Origin: Melioribacter sp.
GTDB taxonomy: Bacteria; Bacteroidota; Ignavibacteria; Ignavibacteriales; Melioribacteraceae
Direction of reading: 5' to 3'
Assembly (NCBI GenBank): GCA_003155655.1
Contig: PMDS01000035.1
Coordinates: 1-40,937 of the forward strand
Length of the DNA stretch: 40,937 nt
Positions 17,021 through 26,268 of this stretch are shown in pieces. The notes under the pieces were generated by a model. The model was not told where the DNA came from, searched no databases, and was given only the letters and a program-made list of their open reading frames with translations. Position numbers and translations under genes: made by a program. Each line of letters starts with the position of its first letter. Within the stretch, counting starts at the first letter, position 1.

Positions 17021-18553
17021 TTAATTTATTGGTAAAAATATAATGAATTCGGCGCCGCCTTCCCTTTTGTTTTGAGCAAAGATAGTTCCTTTGTGAGCTT
17101 CTATAAATCCGCGTGCAATAGATAAGCCCAGACCTGTACCGCCAGATCTTGTTCCAGGCGCCCGGTAAAATTTCTTGAATAAATTGGGTATGGCTTCTTC
17201 CGGGAATCCTTTTCCATTATCCGAAATATTTATTACAATATCTTTGTCACTCTTGTTTACCGCAACAACAATTTTACTGCCCGGAGGGGTATAGTTAATA
17301 GAGTTAAGAAGAATGTTCACAATTGCCTGCTCAAGAAGGGCAAAATCGAACTGTAAAAATTCTCCCTCTACTTTTTCTACGAAAAATATTTCGTACTGGG
17401 AAGATTCGTTACTTAATCTTCCTATTGCCGAACTAATCAAATCTGAAACTGAATGCCATTCAAGTTTTGGTTTTAAATTACCGCTTTCAAGCCTCGTCAT
17501 ATCCAGTAAATTCTCAACTAACCTGTTTAACCGTTCAGCGGCAATAGTTATTTCATTTATCAGCCCGGAGAGCAAAGATGCATTCTGTTTTATCTTTTTA
17601 TCTTTAAGGGAACTTGTAGCGCCTATAATAGCAGTAAGCGGGGTTTTTAGTTCGTGAGAGACGGAATCGAACAACGATTTATAGAGTTTTTCTGATTCTG
17701 AAATTATTAAAGATTTTTTTGCCTCTTCATTTAATTTTTCCTTTTCAATTGCTGTTGATAACTGCGTAATAAAAGCATTGAGTAAAGTTTCTTGACCCTG
17801 GCTTAAAGGAAGATTGTTTTTGTATTTTAATCCGAGAACCCCTAATGATTTATTAACACTGAATAAAGGGATTTGTGTTATTTCGGAAGAGGGCAGTGTT
17901 TTTGTAAATTTTCCTGCGGGCTGCCTGGTTTCAAAAACCCAGTTTGAAATTTGCCAATCGGAATCAGTTATTGTAAATGAACTCTTAATGTGTTCTTTAG
18001 GCGATAGCTCCCCATTTGGTCCGCTTAGTATTAGCGCTATATCTAAATTAAAAGTATTACCAATGTTACTAACCGCTATTTCAACTACGTTATCCAAATT
18101 GTATGCAGCAGATAATTCTTTGGAAAACTTATAAAGTGCATTTGTTCTTTCTTCCCTGAGGCGGACAAATTTTTCCTGCTTTCTTATTCGCGCCGATAGT
18201 ACGCCGGTAACCATTGCAACAATGAAGTACATTATCAACATCAAAAAATCTTCAATCTTATAGATGTCTAAAGTAAATTGAGGCGGAATGAAAAAATAAT
18301 TCCAGCTGAATGCGCTCAATGTAGCCGCAAGAAATATTGGTCCCGGACCAAAATTGAACAATGGCAGAAGCGAAATAGTTAATAGGAAAAAAAATGAAAC
18401 AGTCTGATAACCTATGCTTGTGTGGATAACATAACAGATAATAGTTATTACTGCAATAACTAATATTGAGGATAAATATTGTTTTAGACTAGATTGAAAA
18501 ACAAATAGTCTGAAGATTTTTTTTTGGATATTATTTTTATAATTATCCTGCAT
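17021..18553 (-). CDS. kdpD: KdpD-like sensor histidine kinase (catalytic half)
   Basis: This protein carries the kinase end of KdpD. Residues 25-125 hold the KdpD-type membrane bundle (DUF4118, four helices; FGPGPIFLAATLSAF). Residues 135-270 look like a GAF domain. The dimerisation domain has His300 in FDSVSHELKTPLTAIIG, and the ATPase domain ends with GTRSGGTGLGLSIARG. It lacks the N-terminal KdpD ATP-binding and USP domains, which are in the separate protein encoded 35 bases upstream. It should phosphorylate KdpE, encoded seven bases downstream. Confidence 0.92.
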   Translation of the reverse strand: MQDNYKNNIQKKIFRLFVFQSSLKQYLSSILVIAVITIICYVIHTSIGYQTVSFFFLLTISLLPLFNFGPGPIFLAATLSAFSWNYFFIPPQFTLDIYKIEDFLMLIMYFIVAMVTGVLSARIRKQEKFVRLREERTNALYKFSKELSAAYNLDNVVEIAVSNIGNTFNLDIALILSGPNGELSPKEHIKSSFTITDSDWQISNWVFETRQPAGKFTKTLPSSEITQIPLFSVNKSLGVLGLKYKNNLPLSQGQETLLNAFITQLSTAIEKEKLNEEAKKSLIISESEKLYKSLFDSVSHELKTPLTAIIGATSSLKDKKIKQNASLLSGLINEITIAAERLNRLVENLLDMTRLESGNLKPKLEWHSVSDLISSAIGRLSNESSQYEIFFVEKVEGEFLQFDFALLEQAIVNILLNSINYTPPGSKIVVAVNKSDKDIVINISDNGKGFPEEAIPNLFKKFYRAPGTRSGGTGLGLSIARGFIEAHKGTIFAQNKREGGAEFIIFLPIN

Positions 18554-18588
18554 CGAGAACCATTACTGCAATTATTAATGGTGTATTA

Positions 18589-20619
18589 TTAAATCCAGTT
18601 AGCAATTGCAATGGAGGAAAGTTTTGAAATTGTATTAATTAGATTTCTTTGTTCAAGCAAAATTTCCTTATAATTAATCTTAAATCCAATCACACCGATA
18701 GTTCCGCCTGAAGGAAGTGAAAGCGGTGTGAAAAACCAAGATGTTTCAGAAAGATTATCGGTACCGCTTCCAGCCAATAAATTTTTATTAAATGCCCAAT
18801 CTGCAACGCCGCTCTCTTTGGCATCAAGCTGAATCCCTGAAGAGCTTTTTGACAAAACGCGCAGATTATTTTTTTCATCCTTAAGCATCATAATGCTGTC
18901 TGCTTTAACAAATTTGCCCAAATTATTAATAACTATTTTTGAAATTTCCTCTTGAACTGAAATATTAATCATTTTCATAACATTATCGCGCTGGCTGCCG
19001 GGATCTTCAAAATCCCTAAAAATTTCTTCGTGAAGGGGAATGTTCAAAAGCTCTTTGCTCAAATCTTCAATCAAGCTCAAACTTTCTATTCTCATCTTTA
19101 ATGCTGAAAACTGGTTCTTCGATTGATTTATCAATTGGCTCACCACAGCAGAGACAGCAAAGAATATTATTAAACTAATGAAATGCTCCGGTCTGTTTAC
19201 AGTGAAGCTAAATCTTGGATCGACAAAAAGAAAATCATAAGTTAAAACGCTCATTATGGATGTAAAAATTGCAGTGCCAAAGCCATAAAATATTGCCGAC
19301 GCTATTGGTGCAATAATAAAAATAATTTCATAGGAAGGGAGGAAAAAAATTTTTTCCAATATACCTACAACTATTGTAACCGGCACCAGACTGAGGAGAG
19401 AAAGTAAATAATTATTAATATTGAATCTCTTCTTGCTTCGTTTTATAGGTTCTGTTGCTCCGGGTTCATCCTTTTCGGAAAAAGGTGTAATAAGCTGAAG
19501 ATCGAATGAACTTTGGTCGTACATTAATTTAAACGTTGGAGATCTCTTTAAAAATTCGTGGAAAGGTGACTTGAGCGGTTTTCCAATCAAAACTCTTGTA
19601 ATATTTTTATCTCTGGCAAAATTTATTATTTCATCAGCAATATCCGATCCCGAGAGAGTATATATTTTCCCTCCTAATTTTTCGGCAAGATTCAATGCGT
19701 CGGATAGGTATACCTGCTCTTTCTTCGATAATGTTTTTAATTTAGGAGTAGCTACATAAACAGCGAACCACTCTATTCCAGCATCATAAGCAGCGTTGTA
19801 CGCCCTGCGTACAATCTGTTTTGAAAAAGGGCTTGGTGAAATGCACACCATAATTTTATCAACGACATGCCAGGGGTTGTTTATGGCTCTGGACTTGATA
19901 TAATTTAAAAGTTCGCCATCTATTTTTGTTGCAACTTTTCGAAGCGTGATTTCACGTAGAGCGTTCAGGTTTCCTTTACGGAAAAAATTTTGAATTGCGC
20001 GCTGAGCCTGTTCTGCAACATAAATTTTTCCCTCTTTAAGTCTGAGGAGAAGCTCTTCAAGAGGAATATCAATAAGTTTAACCTCATCAGCTTCATCCAG
20101 GATGCTGTCGGGAATTGTTTCCCGGACTCTGACCCCGGTTACTTGAGCAATAATATCGTTTTGACTTTCGAAGTGTTGAATATTAATCGTAGTTAAAACA
20201 TCTATTCCGTGTTCCAAAATTTCTTTAATATCAAGATAACGTTTCGGATGACGGCTTCCCGGAGAGTTTGTGTGAGCTAATTCGTCGACAATTACAACCT
20301 GTGGATTTCTTTTTAAAATTGCATCAACGTCCATCTCCTCAAGAACCATTTCTTTATATTGAAGTTGATGCCGGGGAATAATTTCAAGTTTATCAAGAAG
20401 TGCATTGGTCTCATCTCTTTTGTGAGTTTCAACGTAACCCACTATTACATCGAATCCCCTTTTTTTAAGGGCATGGGCTTCTATCAGCATAGAATAAGTT
20501 TTGCCAACGCCCGGCGCATAACCAAGAAATATTTTTAGCTTGCCCCCTTTTGTTTCCGCGCGATTGATCTCGGATAAGAGAGCATCGGGGTCGGGGCGGC
20601 GTTCTTCCAGATCATCCAT
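18589..20619 (-). CDS. kdpD: KdpD sensory half without kinase domain
   Basis: Residues 1-235 are the KdpD N-terminal domain with Walker A GYAPGVGKT (33-41) and the conserved VIVDELAHTNSPGSRHPKR near 110. Residues 250-370 are a universal-stress-protein-like domain. Four membrane helices follow near 400-500 (DUF4118, with LTYDFLFVDPRFSFTV). The last 150 residues resemble a GAF domain and stop there: no histidine box or ATPase domain is present. At 676 residues it is shorter than full KdpD (about 890). Together with the protein at 17021-18553 the kinase is split, with membrane bundle and GAF present in both halves. It may act as a sensing partner of the kinase half. Confidence 0.92.
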   Translation of the reverse strand: MDDLEERRPDPDALLSEINRAETKGGKLKIFLGYAPGVGKTYSMLIEAHALKKRGFDVIVGYVETHKRDETNALLDKLEIIPRHQLQYKEMVLEEMDVDAILKRNPQVVIVDELAHTNSPGSRHPKRYLDIKEILEHGIDVLTTINIQHFESQNDIIAQVTGVRVRETIPDSILDEADEVKLIDIPLEELLLRLKEGKIYVAEQAQRAIQNFFRKGNLNALREITLRKVATKIDGELLNYIKSRAINNPWHVVDKIMVCISPSPFSKQIVRRAYNAAYDAGIEWFAVYVATPKLKTLSKKEQVYLSDALNLAEKLGGKIYTLSGSDIADEIINFARDKNITRVLIGKPLKSPFHEFLKRSPTFKLMYDQSSFDLQLITPFSEKDEPGATEPIKRSKKRFNINNYLLSLLSLVPVTIVVGILEKIFFLPSYEIIFIIAPIASAIFYGFGTAIFTSIMSVLTYDFLFVDPRFSFTVNRPEHFISLIIFFAVSAVVSQLINQSKNQFSALKMRIESLSLIEDLSKELLNIPLHEEIFRDFEDPGSQRDNVMKMINISVQEEISKIVINNLGKFVKADSIMMLKDEKNNLRVLSKSSSGIQLDAKESGVADWAFNKNLLAGSGTDNLSETSWFFTPLSLPSGGTIGVIGFKINYKEILLEQRNLINTISKLSSIAIANWI

Positions 20620-20690
20620 TCCGTAAATTCATTTTATCTGATTCTAAATTTAATAAAAGAACATTAATAACTGCATCACCAAAAAAATTA

Positions 20691-21020
20691 TTAAGTTCTT
20701 GGAGCATAATATATTATACAAACACCTATTACCGCAACAACCGCACCGATGATGTCATACTTATCCGGTGTATAATTATCAATTTTATATGCCCATAAAA
20801 GGGACATCACAATAAATATTCCCCCATACGTTGCATATACCCTTGCAAAGTTTGAGCTCTGCAAGGTTGCCACAACACCGTAAAGAGCTAGAATTATACC
20901 GCCAGCCAAACCGAACCATAAAGGTTTACCATCTTTTAACCAAAGCCATATAAGATAGCCGCCGCCAATTTCGCAAAAGCCAGCAAGTATAAAAATTAAA
21001 GCTGAACGTAATACTTCCAT
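20691..21020 (-). CDS. YnfA-family small membrane protein
   Basis: About 109 residues with four hydrophobic helices and the family marks [35 protein letters not shown] and [13 protein letters not shown] (UPF0060/YnfA, small multidrug-resistance-like fold). Its biochemical role is not settled; some members have been linked to small drug or cation efflux. I choose the ATG at 21020, which gives the usual short N-terminus; the frame continues to a TTG at 21044. It lies between kdpC and the KdpD sensory half, about 70 bases from each, so it probably rides in the kdp1 transcript. Confidence 0.87.
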   Translation of the reverse strand: MEVLRSALIFILAGFCEIGGGYLIWLWLKDGKPLWFGLAGGIILALYGVVATLQSSNFARVYATYGGIFIVMSLLWAYKIDNYTPDKYDIIGAVVAVIGVCIIYYAPRT

Positions 21021-21087
21021 AATGGTTTTATTCCGGCTTAACAAAAACTTTGGTTAAAGATGATCTCTCGATTTGAACTTGCGATCA

Positions 21088-21660
21088 TCATATTTTATCC
21101 AATTCCAGATTTAACAAAAGAACATTAACAACGGCATTACCTAAAAAGCCGAATTGAGGCTTCTCGGTCAAAGAATCAACAAGAAGATACAGCTTATCTT
21201 TTTTAGATTGATCGAAATTTCTAGCCTTTGAAACTCTTTCCACCTGCAAAATAGCAGATACCGGGGAAATATGCGGATCCACTCCGCTGGCTGAGGCAAA
21301 AAACATTTCGTTGGGAATTGACGTAGTATCAACAACAGAATTTTTTAAAATAAAATTCTTTCTCTTATCGTCGTAAAATTTTTTCAATGCCGCGCTTGTC
21401 GGTCCAAGATTGCTGCCGCCTGAAGGTGCCGGGTTATAATCAACCGCGGATGGGCGCGACCAAAAATACTTATCGCTCTCGAATTTCTGTCCGATCAGTT
21501 CCGAGCCTAAAACCTTGCCGTCTTTTTCAATCAAGCTGCCGGATGCTTTACCTGGAAAAACAATCATTGAAACTGCACTGATAAATAGCGGGTAGATCAA
21601 CCCGGTAACAATAGTTATGGCAACAAAGTATTTTATAGTAATTAAAAGTTGTTTTTTCAT
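21088..21660 (-). CDS. kdpC: KdpC, K+-ATPase subunit C (kdp1)
   Basis: Single-helix subunit that stabilises the KdpFABC potassium pump and assists ATP binding. One membrane helix near residues 10-35, then the conserved GSLIEKDGKVLGSELIGQKF, YFWSRPSAVDYNP, FFASASGVDPHISPVSAILQ and a C-terminal VNVLLLNLELD. The 190-residue length is normal, unlike its paralogue at 26269. It starts 29 bases after the kdpB stop. The assignment is firm. Confidence 0.94.
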   Translation of the reverse strand: MKKQLLITIKYFVAITIVTGLIYPLFISAVSMIVFPGKASGSLIEKDGKVLGSELIGQKFESDKYFWSRPSAVDYNPAPSGGSNLGPTSAALKKFYDDKRKNFILKNSVVDTTSIPNEMFFASASGVDPHISPVSAILQVERVSKARNFDQSKKDKLYLLVDSLTEKPQFGFLGNAVVNVLLLNLELDKI

Positions 21661-21689
21661 TTTATCATCTCTTGAGTTTTGAAATTTTA

Positions 21690-23795
21690 TTATATCAATC
21701 CAATTGAAGTTATTAATAAGTCAATCAATTTTATTCCTATGAACGGCACTATCAATCCTCCAACTCCATAGACCCAAATATTTCTTCTTAAGATTGCCGC
21801 TGCTCCCTTAGGTCTGTATTTTACACCTTTAAGAGCCAACGGAATTAAAAGAACAATTATTAATGCATTAAAAATAACGGCACTAAGAATAGCGCTTTGA
21901 GGTGTTGCAAGTTTCATTATATTAAGGGCAGATAGAGGACCATCTGTTAAATGAGTTGCGTAAAGGAAAGTTGATATTGCAGGGATGATCGCAAAATATT
22001 TTGCAACATCGTTTGCAATGCTGAATGTTGTAAGAGCGCCGCGGGTCATTAATAACTGCTTGCCTATTTCCACAACTTCAATCAGCTTTGTAGGGTTGCT
22101 GTCAAGGTCAATCATATTTCCGGCTTCCCGTGCTGCCTGAGTTCCGCTGTTCATTGCAATTCCCACATCTGCTTGTGCAAGCGCCGGCGCATCGTTAGTT
22201 CCATCGCCTATCATTCCTATCATTCTGCCGCCGGTCTGTTCCTCGCGTATTCGTTTTAATTTATCTTCCGGTTTAGCCTCAGCAATAAAATCGTCAACGC
22301 CCGCTTCAGCGGCAATTGCTGTTGCTGTAAGTGAATTGTCGCCGGTGATCATGATTGTTTTGATACCCATCTTTCTTAATTGCGCAAACCGTTCTTTGAT
22401 TCCGCCTTTTACAACATCTTTAAGCTCAATTACACCGAGCACTTTAAAATTTTCGGCAACAACAAGTGGGGTGGAACCTGCTTTGGAAAAATCGTTTACG
22501 ATCTGTTGAACTCCGGAGTTAAATACCCCGCCGTTACTTTCCACATAATTTTTTATAGCATCTGCCGAACCTTTGCGAATAATTCTTTTTGCTTTACCGC
22601 TCGAAGGATGATTTATATCCACCCCGCTCATTCTCGTCTGGGCGGTGAACGGAATAAAATGCGCATCCAATTTTGAAATGTCTCTTCCTCTCAATCCGAA
22701 TTTTTCTTTAGCCAGAACAACAATGGATCTTCCCTCGGGGGTTTCATCGGATAGAGATGAGAGCTGTGCTGCGTCTGCTAAATATTCAACTGATACATCA
22801 CTTACAGGAATGAACACCGAAGCCATTCTGTTGCCTAAAGTTATTGTACCTGTTTTATCAAGAAGCAAAACATCTATATCGCCTGCGGCTTCCACTGCGC
22901 GCCCGCTCATTGCAATAACATTATGTCCTAATAATCTATCCATTCCGCTGATACCGATTGCGCTTAATAATCCGCCGATTGTAGTAGGAATCAAACAAAC
23001 TAAAAGTGCAACAAGTACCGGCACAGAAACAATTTCACTAACATTCACAGAACCTGTCTGATTGTATTCAATAAAAACTCTTATTGTTAGAACAACAAGT
23101 AAAAACACCAGGTTGAATCCTGCGATAAGAGTTGATAATGCAATTTCATTAGGGGTTTTTTTACGTTTTGCACTTTCAACAAGAGAAATCATTTTGTCTA
23201 AATAAGTTCCGCCCGGATCGGCAGAAATTCTAATAACTATTCTATCGCTGATTACTTTTGTTCCGCCTGTAACAACGCTTCTGTCTCCGCCGCTTTCACG
23301 AATAACGGGAGCAGATTCACCGGTTAATGCAGATTCATCTATACTTGCCGCACCTTCTGTAACCTCTCCGTCGGAAGGAATAATATTTCCCGCTTCGCAA
23401 ACAACAAGATCGCCGGTTCGAAGCTCTATAGCCGGCACGTTCACTTCCTTGCCGTTAACTAACTTTCTTGCAATGGTAAGAGTGCGGGTTTTCCGGAGAT
23501 TTTCTGACTGTGCTTTTCCTCTTCCTTCGGCGACAGCTTCCGCAAAATTGGCAAACAGTACAGTGAACCAGAGCCAAATAATTATTTGCAGGTTGAATCC
23601 GGAAAAAGTGCCCATGAAAATATTTTTAAAAAAGAAGATTGTAGAAAGAAGAGCTCCTACAGCTACGATAAACATAACCGGATTCTTAACTAAGGACTTA
23701 GGATTAAGTTTCTTAAAAGAATCTATTACCGCCTGGATAATAATTTTTTTATCGAAAAGTTTTCTATTATAAGATTTATTTGAGTTCATTTTCAT
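21690..23795 (-). CDS. kdpB: KdpB, K+-ATPase catalytic subunit (kdp1)
   Basis: P-type ATPase subunit that hydrolyses ATP to drive K+ uptake. The phosphorylation site is [11 protein letters not shown] (Asp313), the actuator motif is [10 protein letters not shown] (155-164), with [10 protein letters not shown] in the membrane and [12 protein letters not shown] and [19 protein letters not shown] in the P domain. Seven or so membrane helices and 701 residues fit the family. Two ATGs two codons apart can start it; the AGGA site is better spaced for the second. It is followed by kdpC and preceded by kdpA with short gaps. Confidence 0.96.
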   Translation of the reverse strand: MKMNSNKSYNRKLFDKKIIIQAVIDSFKKLNPKSLVKNPVMFIVAVGALLSTIFFFKNIFMGTFSGFNLQIIIWLWFTVLFANFAEAVAEGRGKAQSENLRKTRTLTIARKLVNGKEVNVPAIELRTGDLVVCEAGNIIPSDGEVTEGAASIDESALTGESAPVIRESGGDRSVVTGGTKVISDRIVIRISADPGGTYLDKMISLVESAKRKKTPNEIALSTLIAGFNLVFLLVVLTIRVFIEYNQTGSVNVSEIVSVPVLVALLVCLIPTTIGGLLSAIGISGMDRLLGHNVIAMSGRAVEAAGDIDVLLLDKTGTITLGNRMASVFIPVSDVSVEYLADAAQLSSLSDETPEGRSIVVLAKEKFGLRGRDISKLDAHFIPFTAQTRMSGVDINHPSSGKAKRIIRKGSADAIKNYVESNGGVFNSGVQQIVNDFSKAGSTPLVVAENFKVLGVIELKDVVKGGIKERFAQLRKMGIKTIMITGDNSLTATAIAAEAGVDDFIAEAKPEDKLKRIREEQTGGRMIGMIGDGTNDAPALAQADVGIAMNSGTQAAREAGNMIDLDSNPTKLIEVVEIGKQLLMTRGALTTFSIANDVAKYFAIIPAISTFLYATHLTDGPLSALNIMKLATPQSAILSAVIFNALIIVLLIPLALKGVKYRPKGAAAILRRNIWVYGVGGLIVPFIGIKLIDLLITSIGLI

Positions 23796-23816
23796 TTTCC
23801 TATTATTTCAATGCAG

Positions 23817-25511
23817 TTAAAAAGTTATTCCCTGTCCCATAAGCAGATGTTCGAGTACCGGACCGAACGACAATGCAGGGAAGAAAGTTAAAGCTCCTAC
23901 TATTAGAATAACGCCCAATAACAATATACCGAACAGTAAATTTTCCGTAGAGAGAGTACCGGAAGATGAAGGCGTAATGTTTTTCTTAACTAAACCGCCT
24001 GCAATAACCATTACCGGGATGATCGCGCCGAATCTAGCGATGAACATTGTCAGGGCTAACATTAAATTCCAGAAAACCGTATTTGCATTTAAACCGGCAA
24101 ATGCGCTTCCGTTGTTACCAGCAGCTGAAGAAAAAGCATAAAGTATTTCAGAATAACCGTGAGGTCCTGCATTAGCGAGGCTGGATAATCCTGCAGTCGT
24201 TTTCATAGCGATTGCAGAAAAGATAAGTATACATGCACTTGGCAATAGTATTGCTATTATAGACCATTTTACTTCCCGCGATTCAATCTTTTTTCCCAAA
24301 TATTCGGGAGTTCTTCCTATCATCAATCCCGCAATAAAAACAGTTAGAAATACAAAAAGTAACATTCCGTAAAGACCGCAGCCGTTACCGCCGAATATAA
24401 TTTCCCCGAGTTCCATATTAAACATTGTGATCATTCCTGCAAGCGGCGATAAACTGCTGTGCATTGCATTAACCGAACCGTTTGATGCCGCTGTTGTTGC
24501 AGTGGACCAGAGAACGCTGTTCGCAACTCCGAAGCGGACTTCTTTTCCTTCCATCAATCCGCTTGTATTAAAGATTGGATTGGTAGAATACTCCGCGTAA
24601 ACCGAGACTGACAATCCGACAACAAAAAGGAAAAGCATAACTCCGTAGATCACCCATGCATGTTTTTTCGAGCCGATCATTCTGCCGAATGTAAAAACTA
24701 AAGATGCAGATATTAAAAGTATTCCAAGCACCTGAATGAAATTTGAAAATGGTGTTGAATTTTCGAATGGGAACGCGCTGTTAACATTGAAAAATCCGCC
24801 GCCGTTCGTTCCCAACATTTTTATTGCTATCTGCGATGCTGCCGGACCCAATGGAATTACCTGTTTAGCTCCTTCAAGCATTGTTACTTCTTTATAAGAG
24901 GAAAAAGTTTGTACAACTCCCTGGCTGACTAATACTAAAGCCCATATTATAGCCAGAGGCAAAAGTATATAAACCGTTGAGCGGGTTAAGTCCACCCAGA
25001 AATTTCCAAGTGTAGTTCCTTTTCTTGTTTTCAGTGCGCGGATTAAAACCAGCAAAACAGCAATTGCAGTTGCAGCGCTTACAAAATTTTGAACGGTTAA
25101 TCCAATCATCTGAACAAAATAACCGAGCGTTGTTTCACCGCCATACGACTGCCAGTTAGTATTTGTTACAAAACTGACTGCTGTGTTTATTGCAAGAGTT
25201 ATCTCAACGTTCGGAAGCCCTTGAGGATTTAAAGGCAGATAAGATTGTATTAGTTGAATGACTACCAAAAAAATTATTCCAAAGAAATTAAAAGCCATTA
25301 AAGCGAAAGTATAAACCTTCCAATCCATTTCTTCTGAAGGATTAATTTTGGAAACTTTATAAATAACAGATTCAAGCTTTCCGAATACCGGGGTTAGAAA
25401 AGTTTTCTCGCCCTTTAATACTTTTGCGAAGAATCCGCCTAAGAGCGGTGCGAGCGCCGTTAATACAACTATGTAAAAAACCAGTTGAATTATTTCATGT
25501 ATAGTTATCAT
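23817..25511 (-). CDS. kdpA: KdpA, K+-ATPase channel-like subunit (kdp1)
   Basis: Membrane subunit that binds and selects K+, related to four-repeat potassium channels. The four filter-like segments are visible: FVTNTNWQSYGGE, LGTNGGGFFNVNSAF, FGGNGCGLYGML and SAAGNNGSAFAGL. About ten hydrophobic helices and 564 residues match the family. An AAGGTGAT site precedes the ATG by five bases. It follows the tiny kdpF and begins the pump proper of kdp1. Sequence similarity to the paralogue at 29554-31350 is obvious but well short of identity, with different third-filter residues (GGNGCG here, GGKGVG there). Confidence 0.96.
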   Translation of the reverse strand: MITIHEIIQLVFYIVVLTALAPLLGGFFAKVLKGEKTFLTPVFGKLESVIYKVSKINPSEEMDWKVYTFALMAFNFFGIIFLVVIQLIQSYLPLNPQGLPNVEITLAINTAVSFVTNTNWQSYGGETTLGYFVQMIGLTVQNFVSAATAIAVLLVLIRALKTRKGTTLGNFWVDLTRSTVYILLPLAIIWALVLVSQGVVQTFSSYKEVTMLEGAKQVIPLGPAASQIAIKMLGTNGGGFFNVNSAFPFENSTPFSNFIQVLGILLISASLVFTFGRMIGSKKHAWVIYGVMLFLFVVGLSVSVYAEYSTNPIFNTSGLMEGKEVRFGVANSVLWSTATTAASNGSVNAMHSSLSPLAGMITMFNMELGEIIFGGNGCGLYGMLLFVFLTVFIAGLMIGRTPEYLGKKIESREVKWSIIAILLPSACILIFSAIAMKTTAGLSSLANAGPHGYSEILYAFSSAAGNNGSAFAGLNANTVFWNLMLALTMFIARFGAIIPVMVIAGGLVKKNITPSSSGTLSTENLLFGILLLGVILIVGALTFFPALSFGPVLEHLLMGQGITF

Positions 25512-25531
25512 TGTTAATCACCTTAGTGTTA

Positions 25532-25627
25532 TTAAAATTTTTCGGGTTTAATTAATGTGTAAACCACGTACACAAAAAGAGCCAATGCTACTATCAATGT
25601 AAGAACCAGTTCAAATGTACTTTCCAT
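25532..25627 (-). CDS. kdpF: KdpF-like single-helix peptide (kdp1)
   Basis: A 31-residue ORF starting MESTFELVLTLIVALAL and ending VVYTLIKPEKF. It is a single membrane helix with the C-terminal KPEKF typical of KdpF, the small lipid-like stabiliser of the Kdp pump. GGAG lies five bases before the ATG, and it ends 20 bases before kdpA. It begins 12 bases after the stop of another tiny ORF. It has a close homologue at 31641-31739. Confidence 0.8.
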   Translation of the reverse strand: MESTFELVLTLIVALALFVYVVYTLIKPEKF

Positions 25628-25639
25628 TTTATCTCCAAA

Positions 25640-25726
25640 TTATTGTTTGTATTTACTTGTTTTATAAAATCTAAATGCCATGTAAAAAAGCAGTAATAAT
25701 AAAACTATTAGAATAATTATATCCAT
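25640..25726 (-). CDS. 28-residue membrane peptide, copy 1
   Basis: A tiny ORF of 28 residues: a very hydrophobic helix (MDIIILIVLLLLL) then FYMAFRFYKTS and a basic tail. A GGTGAG ribosome-binding site is five bases before the ATG; an in-frame ATG four codons upstream overlaps that site. It leads the kdp1 transcript. The same peptide, with near-identical DNA, leads kdp2 at 31752-31838. Its position before kdpF and its conservation argue for expression. The function is unknown; a second KdpF-like subunit or a leader role are both possible. Confidence 0.65.
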   Translation of the reverse strand: MDIIILIVLLLLLFYMAFRFYKTSKYKQ

Positions 25727-25742
25727 CTTACTCACCATTTAA
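25656..25742. repeat. Leader block shared with kdp2 (copy 1)
   Basis: About 85 bases match 31768-31854 with three mismatches. The block covers most of the 28-residue ORF and its ribosome-binding site. Flanking sequence on either side diverges abruptly. Confidence 0.85.
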
Positions 25743-25874
25743 AATTTTAAGAATATTAAAATTAGATTTGAACTTTGATTTCGCCAAGGTTTTGCCGGCT
25801 ATCAAAAAATTATTTACCTGATTGTCCATTTATTAAAAACTATATTTTTCTTAGTTAAAATTAGTTTTTAGTTT

Positions 25875-25924
25875 ATAAAGTGGCTGTAAATTAATGAGTT
25901 AGAAGTATAAAGATTTTATAAAGA
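25875..25924 (-). promoter_or_regulatory. Paired KdpE-box-like operator, kdp1
   Basis: In transcription direction the distal pair is CTTTATAAAATCTTTATA (25924-25907) and the proximal pair is TTTACAGCCACTTTATA (25891-25875). Half-sites TTTAYA recur every 11 bases within a pair; the pairs start 32 bases apart. The same layout is found at 31878-31927 and 33475-33524. The E. coli KdpE site is, as I recall, TTTATA and TTTACA half-sites with the same 11-base period. It lies about 150 bases before the first tiny ORF. Confidence 0.75.
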
Positions 25925-26268
25925 GGCTTAGTATTTCTGTGATATTTTATAGCCGAAGCCTTGAATTTGAAAAAATGGCAAAATTTAGCTACAAGGTGTT
26001 TTAATCTTTCATTACGCGAATATAGTTCCTATAGTCGAAGACATAACTTACAATCAATCTTTTACATTCCTTAAAAACGAATAAACAGCGCCTAAATAAA
26101 TCTCTTTTCTGATTTCACGCGAGCGAATTTCCAGGTTGCAGCAAGATGAAAAAATCTGTTGTTTTGAGAACTAGATACCTAATTTCAAAAACAACCTCAT
26201 CAACGAGAATTTTACCGGCGCCGATCATTCATTCTATAAATTTAAAACATTTATTCCTACCTAACATA
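25925..26268. other. Intergenic region between kdp2 and kdp1
   Basis: No intact gene is seen on either strand between the kdpC2 stop and the kdp1 operator. It is AT-rich. The only recognisable trace is a possible beta-barrel protein tail on the minus strand near 26072-26140. No convincing terminator follows kdpC2, so kdp2 transcripts could read toward kdp1. Confidence 0.5.
26072..26140 (-). pseudogene. Possible degraded beta-barrel C-terminus
   Basis: On the minus strand the frame gives REIRKEIYLGAVYSF, close to the porin ending ILIGAVYSF. Removing one A from an A-run near 26073-26077 would place a TAA directly after the phenylalanine. Upstream, another frame gives LAATWKFAR, also barrel-like. 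DNA at 26071-26110 aligns with the 3' end of the porin gene at 6251. It would lie upstream of the kdp1 operator just as the intact porin lies upstream of the kdp2 operator. Short and frameshifted, hence tentative. Confidence 0.3.

Noticed and set aside
25728-25829. A 33-residue ORF (MDNQVNNFLIAGK...) between the kdp1 operator and the 28-residue ORF, ending one base before it.
   Set aside because: No ribosome-binding site, no hydrophobic helix, and no counterpart in the kdp2 leader.
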